Positions 1 to 11,571 of a DNA stretch of 64,000 nt are shown in pieces. Location of the stretch: NCBI GenBank assembly GCA_026874595.1, contig CM049317.1, positions 41,008,401 through 41,072,400 of the forward strand. Direction: 5' to 3'. Under the pieces are notes generated by a model that was not told the DNA's origin, made no database searches, and saw nothing but the letters and a program-made list of their open reading frames with translations. This stretch comes from Sipunculus nudus. Its lineage: Eukaryota; Annelida; Sipuncula; Golfingiida; Sipunculidae. Made by a program: the position numbers and the translations under genes. How positions within the stretch are numbered: position 1 is the first letter of the stretch; every line of letters starts with the position of its first letter.

Positions 1-228
1 GCCGATACCAGCTTAATTGATGGCGTGCACAGCGGCAAAGCTTGTGGGCCGATACCGGAACCGAAATCTGACCGGCATTCTCCCGTAATCAACACGGAAT
101 TCTTCCGTTATTCCTCAGACAACAGCCGGTAAACGATACTGGGCCGGTATATGCCCGGGTAAGGGTTAATTCCGGGCCGGTATAGGCCCGTTATATGTAT
201 CCGTTATCTAGACAGGATAATACCGTCA

Positions 229-230
<2 letters not shown>
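1..230. other. GC-richer segment with short internal repeats; no gene
   Basis: This stretch is visibly less AT-rich than what follows. It holds several near-copies of a 'GGGCCGGTAT' word, at about 50, 140 and 174. It may be the edge of a repeat cut by the window start. No ORF, splice site or RNA gene is supported. Confidence 0.3.

Positions 231-306
<76 letters not shown>
231..306. repeat. (TA)n microsatellite
   Basis: About 38 uninterrupted AT dinucleotides. Reading frames through it give meaningless Ile-Tyr runs. Confidence 0.95.
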
Positions 307-308
<2 letters not shown>

Positions 309-1527
309 CTTCTCAAAATAGTTGCGGATACAGGGTCTAAATGAAGTATATACAGTGTAGGCCAATTTAACAGTAAAATGAAAACTTCCTGTATTGCACA
401 CACATATTCACACAGACGCATCAAAACACACGAGTTCACACAATACATTTCATCAAAAGAATTATCTGGTTGTGCGTAGGCGTAGGCTTATTGAATGAAT
501 TCATTCCAGTGCAATCAAATCCATATTCTTTGACAAAAGAAAATAAAACACGTTGGTGAAATTGACTGCATGTTTAATGATAAGCAATGTTATTATAAAT
601 TAAAAGGAAACTGAATGTGTAGGCTACATAGTAAGAAAATATAGTAACTTTTATTATAGAAGAAACAAGATCACCGAAAACGTGCATAATACTCCCGTGT
701 TAGGTCTTGGAAGTTGTGCCTAGCTCATTAAATATGCATGAATGTTGCAGGTGAGAAACTGTATAGATTAATATTTATATTGAGTTTTATGAATATCCAA
801 ATTAATTATATTAAGTCACCATGGTGCCACCTGGTAAATTTTTACCTCATTAAATATGCGTGTTTTTTGTTGGAAATAGAATTAAGCTGAGGAATAAAAT
901 TGAATAATATATTTGTTGAGTTTTATCCAAATCCATCTAACCCGGTATTCCTTGTAAGTTATCACGGCGACACCAAACAGTAGCCTTTTGACCTATGACC
1001 TCTGAGTTTCGAGTAAAACCATTAAAGCTCTGCTAAGTTATCGCGGCGACACCGTTTTAATCAAGTTAACTGACGGACGGACGGACGGCCCGACGGATGG
1101 ACGGACGGAAAGTGATTATAGGCCTCCCATATTATACGTATGTCGCGTTCTGACCAAGTGGGTTTCGGTTCCGCGTCAGATGAAAAGACGATGCCAATAG
1201 TTTAAACCATTTATTGACCTGAAAATTTTACAGAAACTGTAGTGGACCTCACAGTTGTATGGCATGAGCTGGTCTCTTCAGAGACCAGTAACAATATAAT
1301 ACCAATATTAAAATTGACAATAGTATATGACAACATAATATTGAGAAAATACCAATCTGACAATTCCATTAATGGCTATGCAGTGATTGTTTCCGCTAAA
1401 CCTTCACGTAAGGTGATTACATTTATATTCTAAAAGTGACATGCTCGATTTAAATAGCTAGTCTGAATGAAGATGGCTTTTGATCGAAATATACAATGTT
1501 GAGTGGAGGTTATATACTGTACTGTAA
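307..1527. other. non-coding AT-rich DNA with a GACG tetranucleotide repeat
   Basis: No convincing ORF. A short motif, AAGTTATCRCGGCGACACC, occurs twice (956-974 and 1035-1053). The second copy is followed by a GACG-type tetranucleotide repeat at about 1071-1111. The pair looks like the end of a dispersed repeat carrying a microsatellite, but it has no coding capacity. Confidence 0.5.
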
Positions 1528-1690
1528 TGCAGCTAAAAATAGTTGTCTCAAATACCGTGAGATGGCGCAGATGACATCAGAAGAGGGGGGGGGGGGGGGG
1601 GGGGTTACTCTAATGTGACGAATGACAGGTTATCATATTGAGACATGCCTTATAGATTAAGCATGATTATTGTTTCCGTTTATATATATA
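1528..1690. repeat. dispersed repeat copy 1 with poly-G core
   Basis: Closely resembles 4750-4890. Both copies read TGCAGCTAAAAATAG, then CAAATACCGTGAGATGG, then a G tract (20 G at 1585-1604 here), then GACATGCCTTATA, and end in a TA run. The co-inherited G and TA tracts suggest a short non-autonomous element that carries its microsatellites with it. Confidence 0.7.
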
Positions 1691-1993
1691 TAAACGTGGT
1701 TATCTGTCAACAGGGTACAAATCGCAACAACTGGACTTAGAATCTTCATTCTTGTCATGCTAGGAGGCCCATGAAAAGTGCCTGTGGAAACTTGAAATTA
1801 GGTCTCTGTTACCCATATCCTTCAAGCTATAGGACTCCGAAGTATCCCTCAGAATAATGGACAATTTGATACAAAAGCTGAAGTATCTGAACAACTAATG
1901 CGGAAATCACCATGATTCTTTGCATCGATATTGACCATTAAGTGTTTTTATTAGTTTCTGCAGACTGGTGGAGCCACCTGTATTTTTGTATCC

Positions 1994-3937
1994 GCCAAAA
2001 CAAAGTTTTGCGGATACTGTGTTTTTGACCGGGTTCCTCCGCCGCCGCCGCTTTCGTTTAAAGAGAAATCCTTTGAGACTAATGGACCGATTTTTCTTAA
2101 ACTTACACCAATTATCTGGTCACATGTGAACTGGTGTCTAACCAATTTGCGTCGACCTCTGACCTGTCCTCTCTGCCCAGTGTCCATTTGTGCGTCTGTT
2201 TCCACACATAAACCCTCATATATCGGTTTCCGTTTGACCGATCAGGAAATAAAATTTATACAAATGTAGCCCTTGGATAGCTTTATAACATACACAAAAA
2301 ATGGTGGCACCACCTGTAACCATGTTTGCACTGTGTCCATCTGTTCATCTGCCTTGGGTTAAAATCACTCATATCTCTGCAGTGAATTGACTAATTCACC
2401 TGAAATTCGGCATGCGTATACATCCTGGATGGCTTTCTTGATTTTATGACAGATGGCGCCACCTACATTCACGTTCACGCTGATGACATCCAAGCTCATA
2501 TCTTGGGAACCGTTTGACCGATCAGGAAATAAAATTTATACAAATGTAGCCCTTGGATAGCTTTATAACATACACAAAAAATGTTGGCGCCACCTGTTAC
2601 CATGTTTGCACAATGTCCATCTGTTCATCTGCCTTGGGTTAAAATCACTCATATCTCTGCAGTGAATTGACTAATTCACCTGAAATTCGGCATGCGTATA
2701 CATCCTGGATAGCTTTCTTGATTTTATGACAGGTGGCGCCACCTACATTCACGTTCATGCTGATGACATCCAAGCTCATATCTCGGGCACCGTTTGACCG
2801 ATTGGGCCAAAATTTTGCATGTGTATAAATCTCACATAGCTCTTTATCATACGCAAAACTGATGGCGCCACCTGCAACCATTTTTGCACATTTTGCACAG
2901 CTTCCGTCTGTTTGTCTGCCGTGGGATAATGTCACTCAAATCTCGGCAGTGGTTTGACCTATCTGCCTAAAATTTTGCAGTTTTATACATCCTGGATAGC
3001 TTTCTTGATATTATGACAGGTGGCACCACCTACATTTAAGTTTATAGTACAGACATCCAAACTCATATCTCGGGAACCGTTTGAACGATTGGGCCAAAAT
3101 TTTGCATGTGTATAGATCTCACGTAGGTCTTTATTATACACAAAACTGGAGGGGCCACCTGCAACCATTTTTGCACATTTTGCATAGCGTCTGTCTGCTT
3201 GTCTGCCGTGGCCTAAAATCACTGATTTCTTTGTAGTGGTTTGACATATCTGCCTAAAATTTTGCAGTTTTATACATCCTGGATAGCTTTCTTGATTTTA
3301 TGACAGGTGGCGCCACCTACATTCTAGTTTACGCCGCTCACATCCAAGCTCATATCTCGGGAACCGTTTGAATGATTGGGCCAAAATTTTGCATGGGTAT
3401 AGATCTCACATAGGTCTTTATCATACACAAAACTGGAGGGGCCACCTGCAACCATTTTTGCACATTTTGCACAGCGTCTGTCTGTTTGTCTGCCGTGGCC
3501 TAAAATCACTCATTTCTCTGTAGTGGTTTGACATAACTGCCTAAAATTTTGCAGGTTTATACAACCTGGACAGCTTTCTTGATTTTATGACAGGTGGCGC
3601 CACCTACATTCCAGTTAACGCTGCACACATCCAAGCTCATATCTCAGGAACCATTTGAATGATTGGGCCAAAATTGTGCATGTATTTAGATCATTTTTGC
3701 ACAGCGTCTGTCTGTTTGTCTCCCGTGGGAGACAAACAAATTTCGCATATGTATACAACTTGGACAGCTTTTTGGATCTGTGGTAGGTGGCACAACCTAC
3801 ACACACATTTAGGCTGCAGACATTCATGCTAATATGCAACATACTTCACTCTATTTCCCCTTGCCATTCAATCCATGCCTCACTTCACCCGTTCCACTCT
3901 GATTTTGGCGGATACACGTCGGCTACACGCATTCTAG
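1994..3937. mobile_element. Helitron-like non-autonomous cassette A with satellite-like core
   Basis: Shares both ends with the copy at 9499-11453. The left end is AAACRAAGTTTTGCGGATAC followed by a CCG-rich stretch. The right end is GATTTTGGCGGATACACG, then ATTCTAG. Between them lies a tandem array of about 280-287-bp units. The terminal CTAG fits the Helitron 3' rule (CTRR). The layout (conserved flanks around a tandem core) resembles bivalve 'pearl' and Helentron-associated (HINE) elements. That family assignment is inference. No helicase or Rep ORF is present. Confidence 0.6.
2240..3840. repeat. tandem array of ~285-bp dimeric units
   Basis: The marker 'ACAGGTGGCGCCACCTACAT' recurs near 2449, 2729, 3016, 3303 and 3590, a period of 280-287 bp, with a degraded copy near 3785. 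Each unit has two diverged halves of about 140 bp. One half starts near ATATCTCGGGAACCGTTTGAC, the other near ATATCTCTGCAGTG. Both halves carry the 14-bp palindrome AGGTGGCGCCACCT or a close variant. Minus-strand ORFs through the array are periodic by-products of repeat length, not genes. Confidence 0.85.
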
Positions 3938-4158
3938 TTTTTAAAGTTTACACATTTTTTCTCTATTTTTGAGATATATAAATACAGACTAAATCTTGGC
4001 CTGTTGATTAATCTGTTTGATGCTTCATTTGAATGGGTATATACTACCATTCTGATGATAAAATTTCCTTTTGCGAATCTCTTCCAAGTCAGCTGAGCGT
4101 CATGACCCATGGGTCACTTTTTATTACTATTTACATGAGGACGGGATATATATATATA

Positions 4159-4200
<42 letters not shown>

Positions 4201-4749
4201 AAAGGGAACAGTAGAGCGGCAATTTAGTATGATTTGTCACCATGATTTATGCTGAAGCGGCTACAAGCAGACTGCATTCGCGATCTTGACCTCCACAAAC
4301 GCCGGTTTCCGCTTGCATGGAAATGGGAAACCTGATTTACACTAGCGCGATTTTTTCAGCGCGTAACCCGCGCGCGTTTCCGCGCGCATGGAAAAGGGCC
4401 GTTAGATAGGATCATTAAACATTATCAACCATTAAAAGTGTCCCTTCTCACCATACAATAAGGCAGTTTACCTGGTTATATTTTATATTAATTGCCGATA
4501 AATGATTGTCCATAGAACCCATGTGATTGGAGACAGGAGCGGACATGTTGTTTCTATTGAGGATACCAGTCTGTTTGTGTAAGTGTTCTTTATGAGTAAA
4601 CAATGATACTATGCTTGTTACAACATTTCTATGTATACACAAGCCACACTTAGTTATATTTTGATACTTACATGATACTTTAATAATGATGATACAATAT
4701 TGATATTAGAATAGGCCTACTATAGATGGCGACACTGCATCGACTTCAA
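3938..4749. other. non-coding interval with (TA)n tract
   Basis: Holds a TA microsatellite at about 4147-4198. A segment at about 4092-4135 resembles 35540-35585 (both contain CAGCTGAGC and TGACCCATGGGTC), so part of it is a dispersed repeat. I see no gene. Confidence 0.45.
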
Positions 4750-4887
4750 CTGCAGCTAAAAATAGTCTCAAATACCGTGAGATGGTGCACATGAGATCAG
4801 AAGGGGGGGGGGGTTTACTCTAATCTAATGAATGACAGATTATCATATTGAGACATGCCTTATAAATTTAGCATGATTATCGTTTTC

Positions 4888-4950
<63 letters not shown>
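4750..4950. repeat. dispersed repeat copy 2 with poly-G core and (TA)n tail
   Basis: Second copy of the repeat at 1528-1690. The G tract is shorter (11 G at 4803-4813) and the TA tail has grown to about 60 bp (4890-4950). Confidence 0.7.
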
Positions 4951-4951
<1 letters not shown>

Positions 4952-5056
4952 CTCTGAAGAAAAACAACACTGTAAATTCACAACAGTCTGTTTCACAGAA
5001 TGCGACCCGATCATCAAGTGAATGTGGTTATAATGAAGCTAACCATGCCGTTTAAA

Positions 5057-6155
5057 ATTAAGTCTCATGCACGACTGACTACAGCCATCGGGCACACATA
5101 GTAGCTGCTATCTAATCACTAATAATCTTGTAAGTCATATCTAGTCATATACCTGTTTACATGATATAGAAACACAATACAATACAGATGGCGTCACCTA
5201 CAATCGTATTAATAAATATGTTTATGTATTTATCTCAGGAGTTGTTTGATGCATAAGCCTCAAATAGTGTCAACTTTAGGATTTTTCTGAAATAGTTGTG
5301 GTGGTATGCTATTCCCATTGTCATGTGTAGATATGGGTCGTATCTATGAACATGGATAGTGAGGACCTGGGCCCATAAAATCTGCCTTCATGTGCTAGAA
5401 AAACAACCCCTCTATAGGCCTAACATTCTTAAATGCTCTTAATTCCAATAATGAAAGATATTACCTGACGTTGCAAATCGTTAAATTTGATCCTTAAAAT
5501 TAGTCTGTGTCTTTATACGTGGAAGGATCGTTACACTCGTGCGCAAGAGGAGAATACCTGCCGGGGAAAAGCAGGTACAGTTTCACAGATAATTGCATAT
5601 TTCTTTAATAATTGCATATATTTGTCTGAACCGATTAATAATCGATCATCAATCGGTTTGCTCAAACCAATGATCGATTTTTTAAAAAGGAACCGACTCC
5701 CACCACTACTTAATGCAGCAATATTATATAGTACAAATTGATACTTGTTTGTGTACATGTATTTATAAATACATGTTTTATTATATGTATAAATTCCCTA
5801 TGGATCTATGAAATAAAATGATGATTTTGTAGGGAATATATTTCACATAAGTGCCATGTAATTAAACCATGCGACTTTAATAGCACAACTACTACATTAA
5901 TATAAATTTTTTTTTTTAAATGTGTTAAAATTATATTTTTTTCCAGGTGTCTGGTTTACACAAATTCTTACCAATAAATCCTTAACTGAGTCATCAGTTA
6001 GTTAGACCTCTACTTCCTGCACTTGTTCAGTACTTTTCAGTGGGAAAGAGAAACAGTCTGGCAGTTTTTGGTTTCCAAGCAAAGTAGACATTTTCATTAC
6101 TGCTCTTCACAAGCAAGCCTGGTCCCTGATGATCGTTTCCAGAGTCACTTGGACA
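5057..6155. other. non-coding interval, possible 3' part of host gene
   Basis: No convincing coding sequence. An imperfect inverted repeat around 5640-5682 pairs AATCGATCAT...GGTTT with AAACCAATGATCGATT. A minus-strand frame at 5531-5758 ends at a donor-like CAG/GTATTC, but I cannot link it in phase to the exons upstream. Further exons of the minus-strand gene could lie here. Confidence 0.35.
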
Positions 6156-6181
6156 TCAGCTTATGCCTTCAGGACTTGATT
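6156..6181 (-). CDS. candidate exon 5 / terminal exon of the split host gene
   Basis: On the minus strand an acceptor with a good pyrimidine tract ends at 6182 (ATTCCAG/AATCAAG). Joined in the phase left by exon 4, it gives eight residues (ESSPEGIS) and then a TGA at 6156-6158. Past that stop the same frame stays open for about 40 more codons of Ser/Pro/Gly-rich sequence. It is therefore either a short terminal exon or a longer exon with a nonsense mutation. This is weaker than exons 1-4. Confidence 0.25.
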
Positions 6182-6574
6182 CTGGAATGATGTGAATAAA
6201 ATGATAACAGCTCACTGATGGTTGGATGAACATGAAGAAAATAAGGTATATATCCAAATTTTGACAAAGATTGTAGATAAATATAAAATAATATGTTAAG
6301 AAAACGTTCAATGTAAAATAATGTAATGAAACTGGAAGAACAATATTAGGTATTTCAGATTATAGGTAACAACACCACAAAATCGATATAGTTGTGACTT
6401 ATTAATAAATCTCATTAATCAATGAAATTTAGTTATTTTTTACCGACGGAATGCATCATGTAGATTTATTCATTGATACAAAATAAATATTTATGTGGTA
6501 CATGAAAAAAATAAACAGTAAAATAATAACCCATAAATTTACAATACATTGAATAATGGCATATAATTCTCTAC

Positions 6575-6663
6575 CTTTCAGGTGGACAGAATTGGTGTGT
6601 GGTGCTGGGAGTGCCTCCGGAGCCTTTGCCAGCGTGTTCTTGTGAGTCATCGGACTGGGATAA
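6575..6663 (-). CDS. exon 4 of split host-type gene (Ser/Pro/Thr-rich linker)
   Basis: An 89-nt minus-strand exon. The acceptor is GTTTGCAG/TTATCCC, with AG at 6664-6665. The donor is GAAAG/GTAGAG at 6574. It enters in phase 2, completing a Ser codon with the AG left by exon 3, and leaves in phase 1. The frame is open throughout and encodes about 29 residues with many Pro, Ser, Thr and His and no recognisable domain. Linker regions of this kind are common between the N-terminal module and the C-terminal domain in this family. The evidence is phase agreement plus splice borders; RNA data could overturn it. Confidence 0.5.
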
Positions 6664-7014
6664 CTGCAAACAGTAGCACTCTATATATTGACAAAATCAT
6701 CATACGCATTTACTGCATAGATTCTACAGGATGCCATTGATATGTGAACCTTTCTCAATTAGATGGTTTATAACAAACAGGACTGTGTATCAGCCTCGGG
6801 AGAGTTCAACTGTTCATTACGGCATTAGCTAATAGCTTTATAGTTTTGAATGTGTCAGTTTTAAGCAAGGCCTCTTGACACACTTTCTGTTTGTGTCAGT
6901 GTGCAAATTGCATTTTTGGGTAAATTGAAATGCTTAAATTAAGGAATGTTATTTGCTGTTATTGCTGAAATTATTTTATATCGAAACAGTAATCGTCACG
7001 TTGAAGTAAAATAC

Positions 7015-7152
7015 CTTTCAGTTTCAGACTCTGTTGAAATTTCACGGCTTCTGTTGGTCACTGGTACCTGTTTCTTCAGAGCTGGTCTTTTACTTGGTGG
7101 ATCATAATACATTTCACAATCCCCCAGTCTTGAAGGCACTTTGGATTTTCGT
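7015..7152 (-). CDS. exon 3 of split host-type gene (basic, Lys/Arg-rich)
   Basis: A 138-nt minus-strand exon. The acceptor is ATACCTTCAG/ACGAAAATCC. The donor is CTGAAAG/GTATTT. Phase in 2, phase out 2. Joined to exon 2 it completes a Lys codon and continues a run of basic residues (KRKSKVPSRLGD), then an acidic, Ser/Thr-rich tail ending STESETE. The KRKSK cluster could be a nuclear-localisation signal, which is inference. Exons 2 and 3 lie 9.2 kb apart, and the intron is filled by a LINE with three nested insertions. Confidence 0.6.
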
Positions 7153-7739
7153 CTGAAGGTATATAAATATTCAGTATCACTCGATATTACTAGTACTGGT
7201 ATCAAATGATGCTAACACACTGGAAATGTTCATTGATTTTCATTGTAATTTGTTTAATCCTGTGCATGCATTGAAACCTAAAAAAAACATCAGTGCTGCC
7301 TGCTTCAGAGAGTGTTATGTGCACTACCATTTGACGTAATTTTAAAATGTCTTTTAAGTTCCAGAATGATGTTTTTGGTGGAGGTTCAGATTAAATTGCA
7401 TTGGCTACTATATCAGTGATTAATCTCCAGGATTACTGTCTGTGAATGTTGTGCCATTCAGTATGAGTTTGGATTTTAGTATAGTAGCCACACTAACTTA
7501 AGTCGATTGTTCTACACAACAGTGCACATAACATTGAGCAAACATTTATGTTTTGTGTATTGCAGTTTGTTAGCCTGCATGGACAACTGATCTTGGGAGA
7601 AGCCGTTTGTTACATGTATGAATAAAGCAGTGTTTTTTTGGGGTTTTTTTTAATGAGTGATCCGCTGCATTTACATGTCACCCTGTGTCCCATCGGCAGC
7701 TAAAATTGGATGGGTTTCTCTTAATCGTAGCTCACTTTC

Positions 7740-9498
7740 TCATATAAAGTCTAGACTTTTTTTCTCGCCATACTTGAAACTGCTGATACACATTTTTGCA
7801 ATCAAAATATATAGGTTTATAATTAAAATGGTCTTTAGATTAATTTTTTTTCTAGAATAGTCTCCTTGGTAACCAAGCATTACATGAGATTCTTGTAATT
7901 TTATAAAGTTTCCTATTTTGCATCGAAGGTCTCGTTCAACTTTATCCCAAAATAGTCTTAGTTTATAGAATGAAAAAAAAAGAAATGTTCAACATATTTG
8001 ACTTCTCCACATTGATTGCATCTGTTACTATCCGCTATTTTCATCTTCTCCAACAGAATTTTTGTGGGATATATTCTGTGCATTATCTTCCAATGTAGCG
8101 ATTTCAGTCTCACTTCTCCGGTACACTGTCCAGCCATTGTCCAAGTATTGTTGTTAGTTAAAAGTGAGGGGTATTTTCTTTGCCAGAAAAGTTCGATATT
8201 CGGCCATTCAGATTTTTCATCTTGTAATGTTAGTCACAGTGATTTTGTTTTCCAGTCTTGTATTGGCTTTCCATGGAAGTAAATATTCCTATCCTTAGTC
8301 ATCATATGTTCTTTGGATTTAATCAATGTGCGCAGCACGGTAGTCACCAATATATACTGCAACCTTATTGCGGCAGGACATACAGTTTTAATCAACTTTT
8401 CAAATACACTAAGGTTTTTTCCTAATTTGCAGTTTGAAAAAAGGGCTGTATTTTTCCATGTTTCACTTTTACCTGTGCTGAGGTTTGATATTAATTTTAT
8501 ATGTAGAGCATCTTGCATAGTAGCGAGATCTATTAGATTAAGACCCCCTGTCTCATATTTAGCAACGAGTGTTTTTCTTTTTACTTTTTCAATAGTTTTC
8601 CGGTTGTTGAATTGTTTTTGCCTTAGAAACTTATAGATAATTCTATTCAAATCTTTAATGAACGAATCCGGAGCGCATAATGCTTGAAGTACATAGATAT
8701 ATTTTGAAATGATAAAAGTGTTGACTATTAGAATTTTCCCGATAATTGATAGATTTCTCCGACTCCATTTTTGAAAGATATCTTTGATTTTCTCTGCTTT
8801 GGTTTCCCAATTTTCTTGTATATCAGATGCTGACCGTGAATTGCTAAACCAAATTCCCAGAATTTTTATTTTACTTGATGTTGAGTTTTTCCAACTGATT
8901 TTGTCTATCTCATTTTCTTGATTGGATTCTGCACCTCCCAACCATAGACCTTCAGTTTTGGTTTTATTTAGTTTTAGTCCTGAAAATAAAGAAAATTTAT
9001 CTATAATTTTTAGGGCGTTTAAAACGTCCTTTTTATCAGTTAAGAAAAGTGTTGTGTCGTCCGCGTATTGGACAATTTTCAAGACGTTCCGATCATAACT
9101 TTTCATGGGGAGCTGATTACCTTTAATATTTTTAGATTGTTTTATTTTACACGACTGCAGTTCCACTGTGACTACGAAGGCCAAGGGCGATAATGAACAG
9201 CGTTGCCTGACACCGCATTGTAAAGGAATCCATTGACTTAAACATTCGTTGTACTGAATACAGTTTTTTGTGTCATTGTTAACAATTTCTAACCATTTGA
9301 CAAAATTTTCTCCAAAACCAAATAGTCGGAATCTTTAAATCAAATAATTTTTGGATAATGTGTCAAAAGCCTTCCTGAAATCGAGTGCTAATATGGCCCC
9401 TTTTGTTTTTGTTTTATGTGTGTATGTTGTGACATCATCAATTAGTCTGATGATGTTAGCTATATTTCGGTCTTTTATAAAACCAGTTTGGTCTGTAT
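7740..9498 (-). pseudogene. LINE ORF2: RT (C-terminal half) plus Cys-rich C-terminus
   Basis: Read on the minus strand from 9498. First comes 'TGFIKDRNI' (RT block 2), then 'LDFRKAFD' with the first catalytic Asp, then 'GVRQRCSLSP' (usual form GVRQGCPLSP, so a Gly is lost), then the active-site box 'YADDT', then the long LINE thumb region. After an in-frame TGA at 8234-8236 the same frame continues through 'IYPTKILLEKMKIAD' and a CxxC...H zinc-like motif, and stops at 7740-7742. A second in-frame stop (TAA) lies at 9335-9337. The YADDT box with a C-terminal 'W.I...IYPT..L...M' block is typical of the L1/Tx1 group. It is a 5'-truncated, inactive remnant of a reverse transcriptase gene. Confidence 0.85.
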
Positions 9499-11453
9499 TG
9501 AAACGAAGTTTTGCGGATACTATGTTTTTGACCGGGTTCCGCCGCCGCCGCCGCCGAGTTCGTTTCCAGAGAACTCCTCTGAGACTACTGGACAGATTTT
9601 CCGAAACTTACACAAATTATCGGGTCACATGTGAACTGGTGCCTAACCAAGTGACCTTGACCTCTGACCTTTCGTCTCTGCCCAGCGTCCGTTTGTGCGT
9701 CTGTTTCCACACATAAACCCATATATCTCAAGAACCGTTTGACCGATCAGGAAAGAAAATTACACAAATGTAGCCCTGGGATAGCTTTATAACATACACA
9801 ACAAAAGGTGGCGCCACCTGCAACCATGTTTGCACAGTGTCCATCTGTTCATCTGCCTGGGGTTAAAATCACTCATATCTCTGCAGTGGTTTGACTAATT
9901 CACCTAAAATTCGGCATGCACATACATCCTAGATAGCTTTCTTGATTTTATGACAGGTGGCACCACCTACATTCACGTTAACGCTCCACACATAAACCCA
10001 TATATCTCGGGAACCGTTTGACCGATCAGGAAAAAAAAAAATTACACAAATGTAGCCCTGGGATAGCTTTATAACATACACAACAAAAGGTGGCGCCACC
10101 TGCAACCATGTTTGCACAGTGTCCATCTGTTCATCTGCCTGGGGTTAAAATCACTCATATCTCTGCAGTGGTTTGACTAATTCACCTAAAATTCGGCATG
10201 CATATACATCCTAGATAGCTTTCTTGATTTTATGACAGGTGGCGCCACCTACATTCACGTTAACGCTCCACACATAAACCCATATATCTCGGGAACCGTT
10301 CGACCGATCAGGAAAAAAAATTTACACAAATGTAGCCCTGGGATAGCTTTATAACATACACAACAAAAGGTGGCGCCACCTGCAACCATGTTTGCACAGT
10401 GTCCATTTGTTCATCTGCCTGGGGTTATAATCACTCATATCTCTGCAGTGGTTTGACTAATTCACCTAAAATTCGGCATGCGTATACATCCTAGAGAGCT
10501 TTCTTGATTTTATGACAGGTGGCGCCACCTACATTCACGTTAACGCTGCAGACATCCAAGCTCATTTTAAGCTCATATATAATTTACACAAATGTAGCCC
10601 TTGGATTGCTTTATAACATACACAAAAATGGTGGCGCCACCTGCAGCCATTTTTGCACAGCGTCCATCTGTTTGTCTGTCTTGGGTTAAAATCACTCTTA
10701 TCTCTGCAGTGGTTTGACCAAATTACCTGTAATTCGGCATGCATATACATCCTGGATAGCTTTCTTGATTTTTTAACAGGTGGTGCCACCTACATTCATG
10801 TTCACGCTGCACACATTAATGCTGATATCTCCGGAACCGTTTGACCAATCAGGAAAAAATGTTTACACAAATGTAGCCCTTGGATAGCTCTATAACATAC
10901 ACAAAAATGGTGGCGCCACCTGCAGCCATTATTGCACAGCGTCCATCTGTTTGTCTGCCTTGGGTTAAAATCACTCTTATCTCTGCAGTGGTTTGACCAA
11001 ATTACCTGTAATTCGGCATGCATATACATCCTGGATAGCTTTCTTGATTTTTTGACAGGTGGTGCCACCTACATTCATGTTCACGCTGCACACATTAATG
11101 CTGATATCTCCGGAACCGTTTGACCAATCAGGAAAAAATGTTTACACAAATGTAGCCCTTGAATAGCTTTATAACATACACAAAAATGGTGGCGCCACCT
11201 GCAGCCATTTTTGCACAGCGTCCATCTGTTTGTCTGCTGTGGGATAAAATCACTCATATCTCTGCAGTGGTTTGACTTTTCCACATGAAATTTTGCATGT
11301 GTATATATCTTGGATAGTTTCTCTTTCAAATAACAGGTGGCGCCACCTACAATCATGTTTATGTGGCAGAGATCCAATCCATGCCTCACTTCACCCGTCC
11401 TTCTCTGATTTTGGCGGATACACGAAGTGGCTTGTCGACTACCCGTATTCTAG
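9499..11453. mobile_element. Helitron-like non-autonomous cassette B (inside LINE)
   Basis: Starts with AAGTTTTGCGGATACT and a CCG-rich stretch and ends with TTTTGGCGGATACACG...ATTCTAG, matching cassette A at both ends. On each side the flanking DNA is LINE coding sequence (ORF2 on the left, an ORF1-like tail on the right), which fixes the limits to within a few bases. The core is a tandem array. No transposition protein is encoded. Confidence 0.65.
9720..11360. repeat. tandem array of ~261-283-bp dimeric units
   Basis: The marker 'ACAGGTGGYRCCACCTACAT' recurs near 9953, 10236, 10519, 10780, 11057 and 11336. The first three units are nearly identical, as are the later ones at 10562-11120, so recent local duplication is visible. 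As in array A, each unit is a head-to-tail dimer of diverged ~140-bp halves, each with a GGTGGCGCCACC palindrome. Confidence 0.85.
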
Positions 11454-11571
11454 TTGTTCTTTGGTTTCCACGTGGAGGGGCGAGTTGCCGGTCATCTCTT
11501 TTGGAAGGAAGCTGCTGTTCTGGGGATGGATTAGCACCTTCTCCTGACTCGTTGCTAAGTGAGCATATAGG
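11454..11571 (-). pseudogene. LINE ORF1 tail fragment
   Basis: A minus-strand frame of about 39 residues rich in Ser, Pro, Gln and Arg. It lies between the Helitron-like cassette and the 2.2-kb TIR element. Removing the TIR element puts it directly after the second zinc knuckle of ORF1 ('GHNSGDP' followed by 'ICSLSNESGEG'). It is assigned by position and frame; the residues alone are not diagnostic. Confidence 0.45.

Noticed and set aside
191-448. ORFs of Ile-Tyr repeats across (TA)n tracts (also near 4033-4227, 4855-5055, 44529-44735, 62390-62671)
   Set aside because: They exist only because TA repeats have no stop codons in two frames; no coding character outside the repeat.
2645-3509. A family of similar 60-96-residue minus-strand ORFs in the tandem arrays (also 10562-11389)
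   Set aside because: Their similarity follows from the repeat unit; they begin and end at the same repeat positions and show no domain. Not a gene cluster.
5531-5758. Additional exon of the split gene ending at a donor-like CAG/GTATTC
   Set aside because: No acceptor in a matching phase and no family resemblance; kept only as a remark on the interval.
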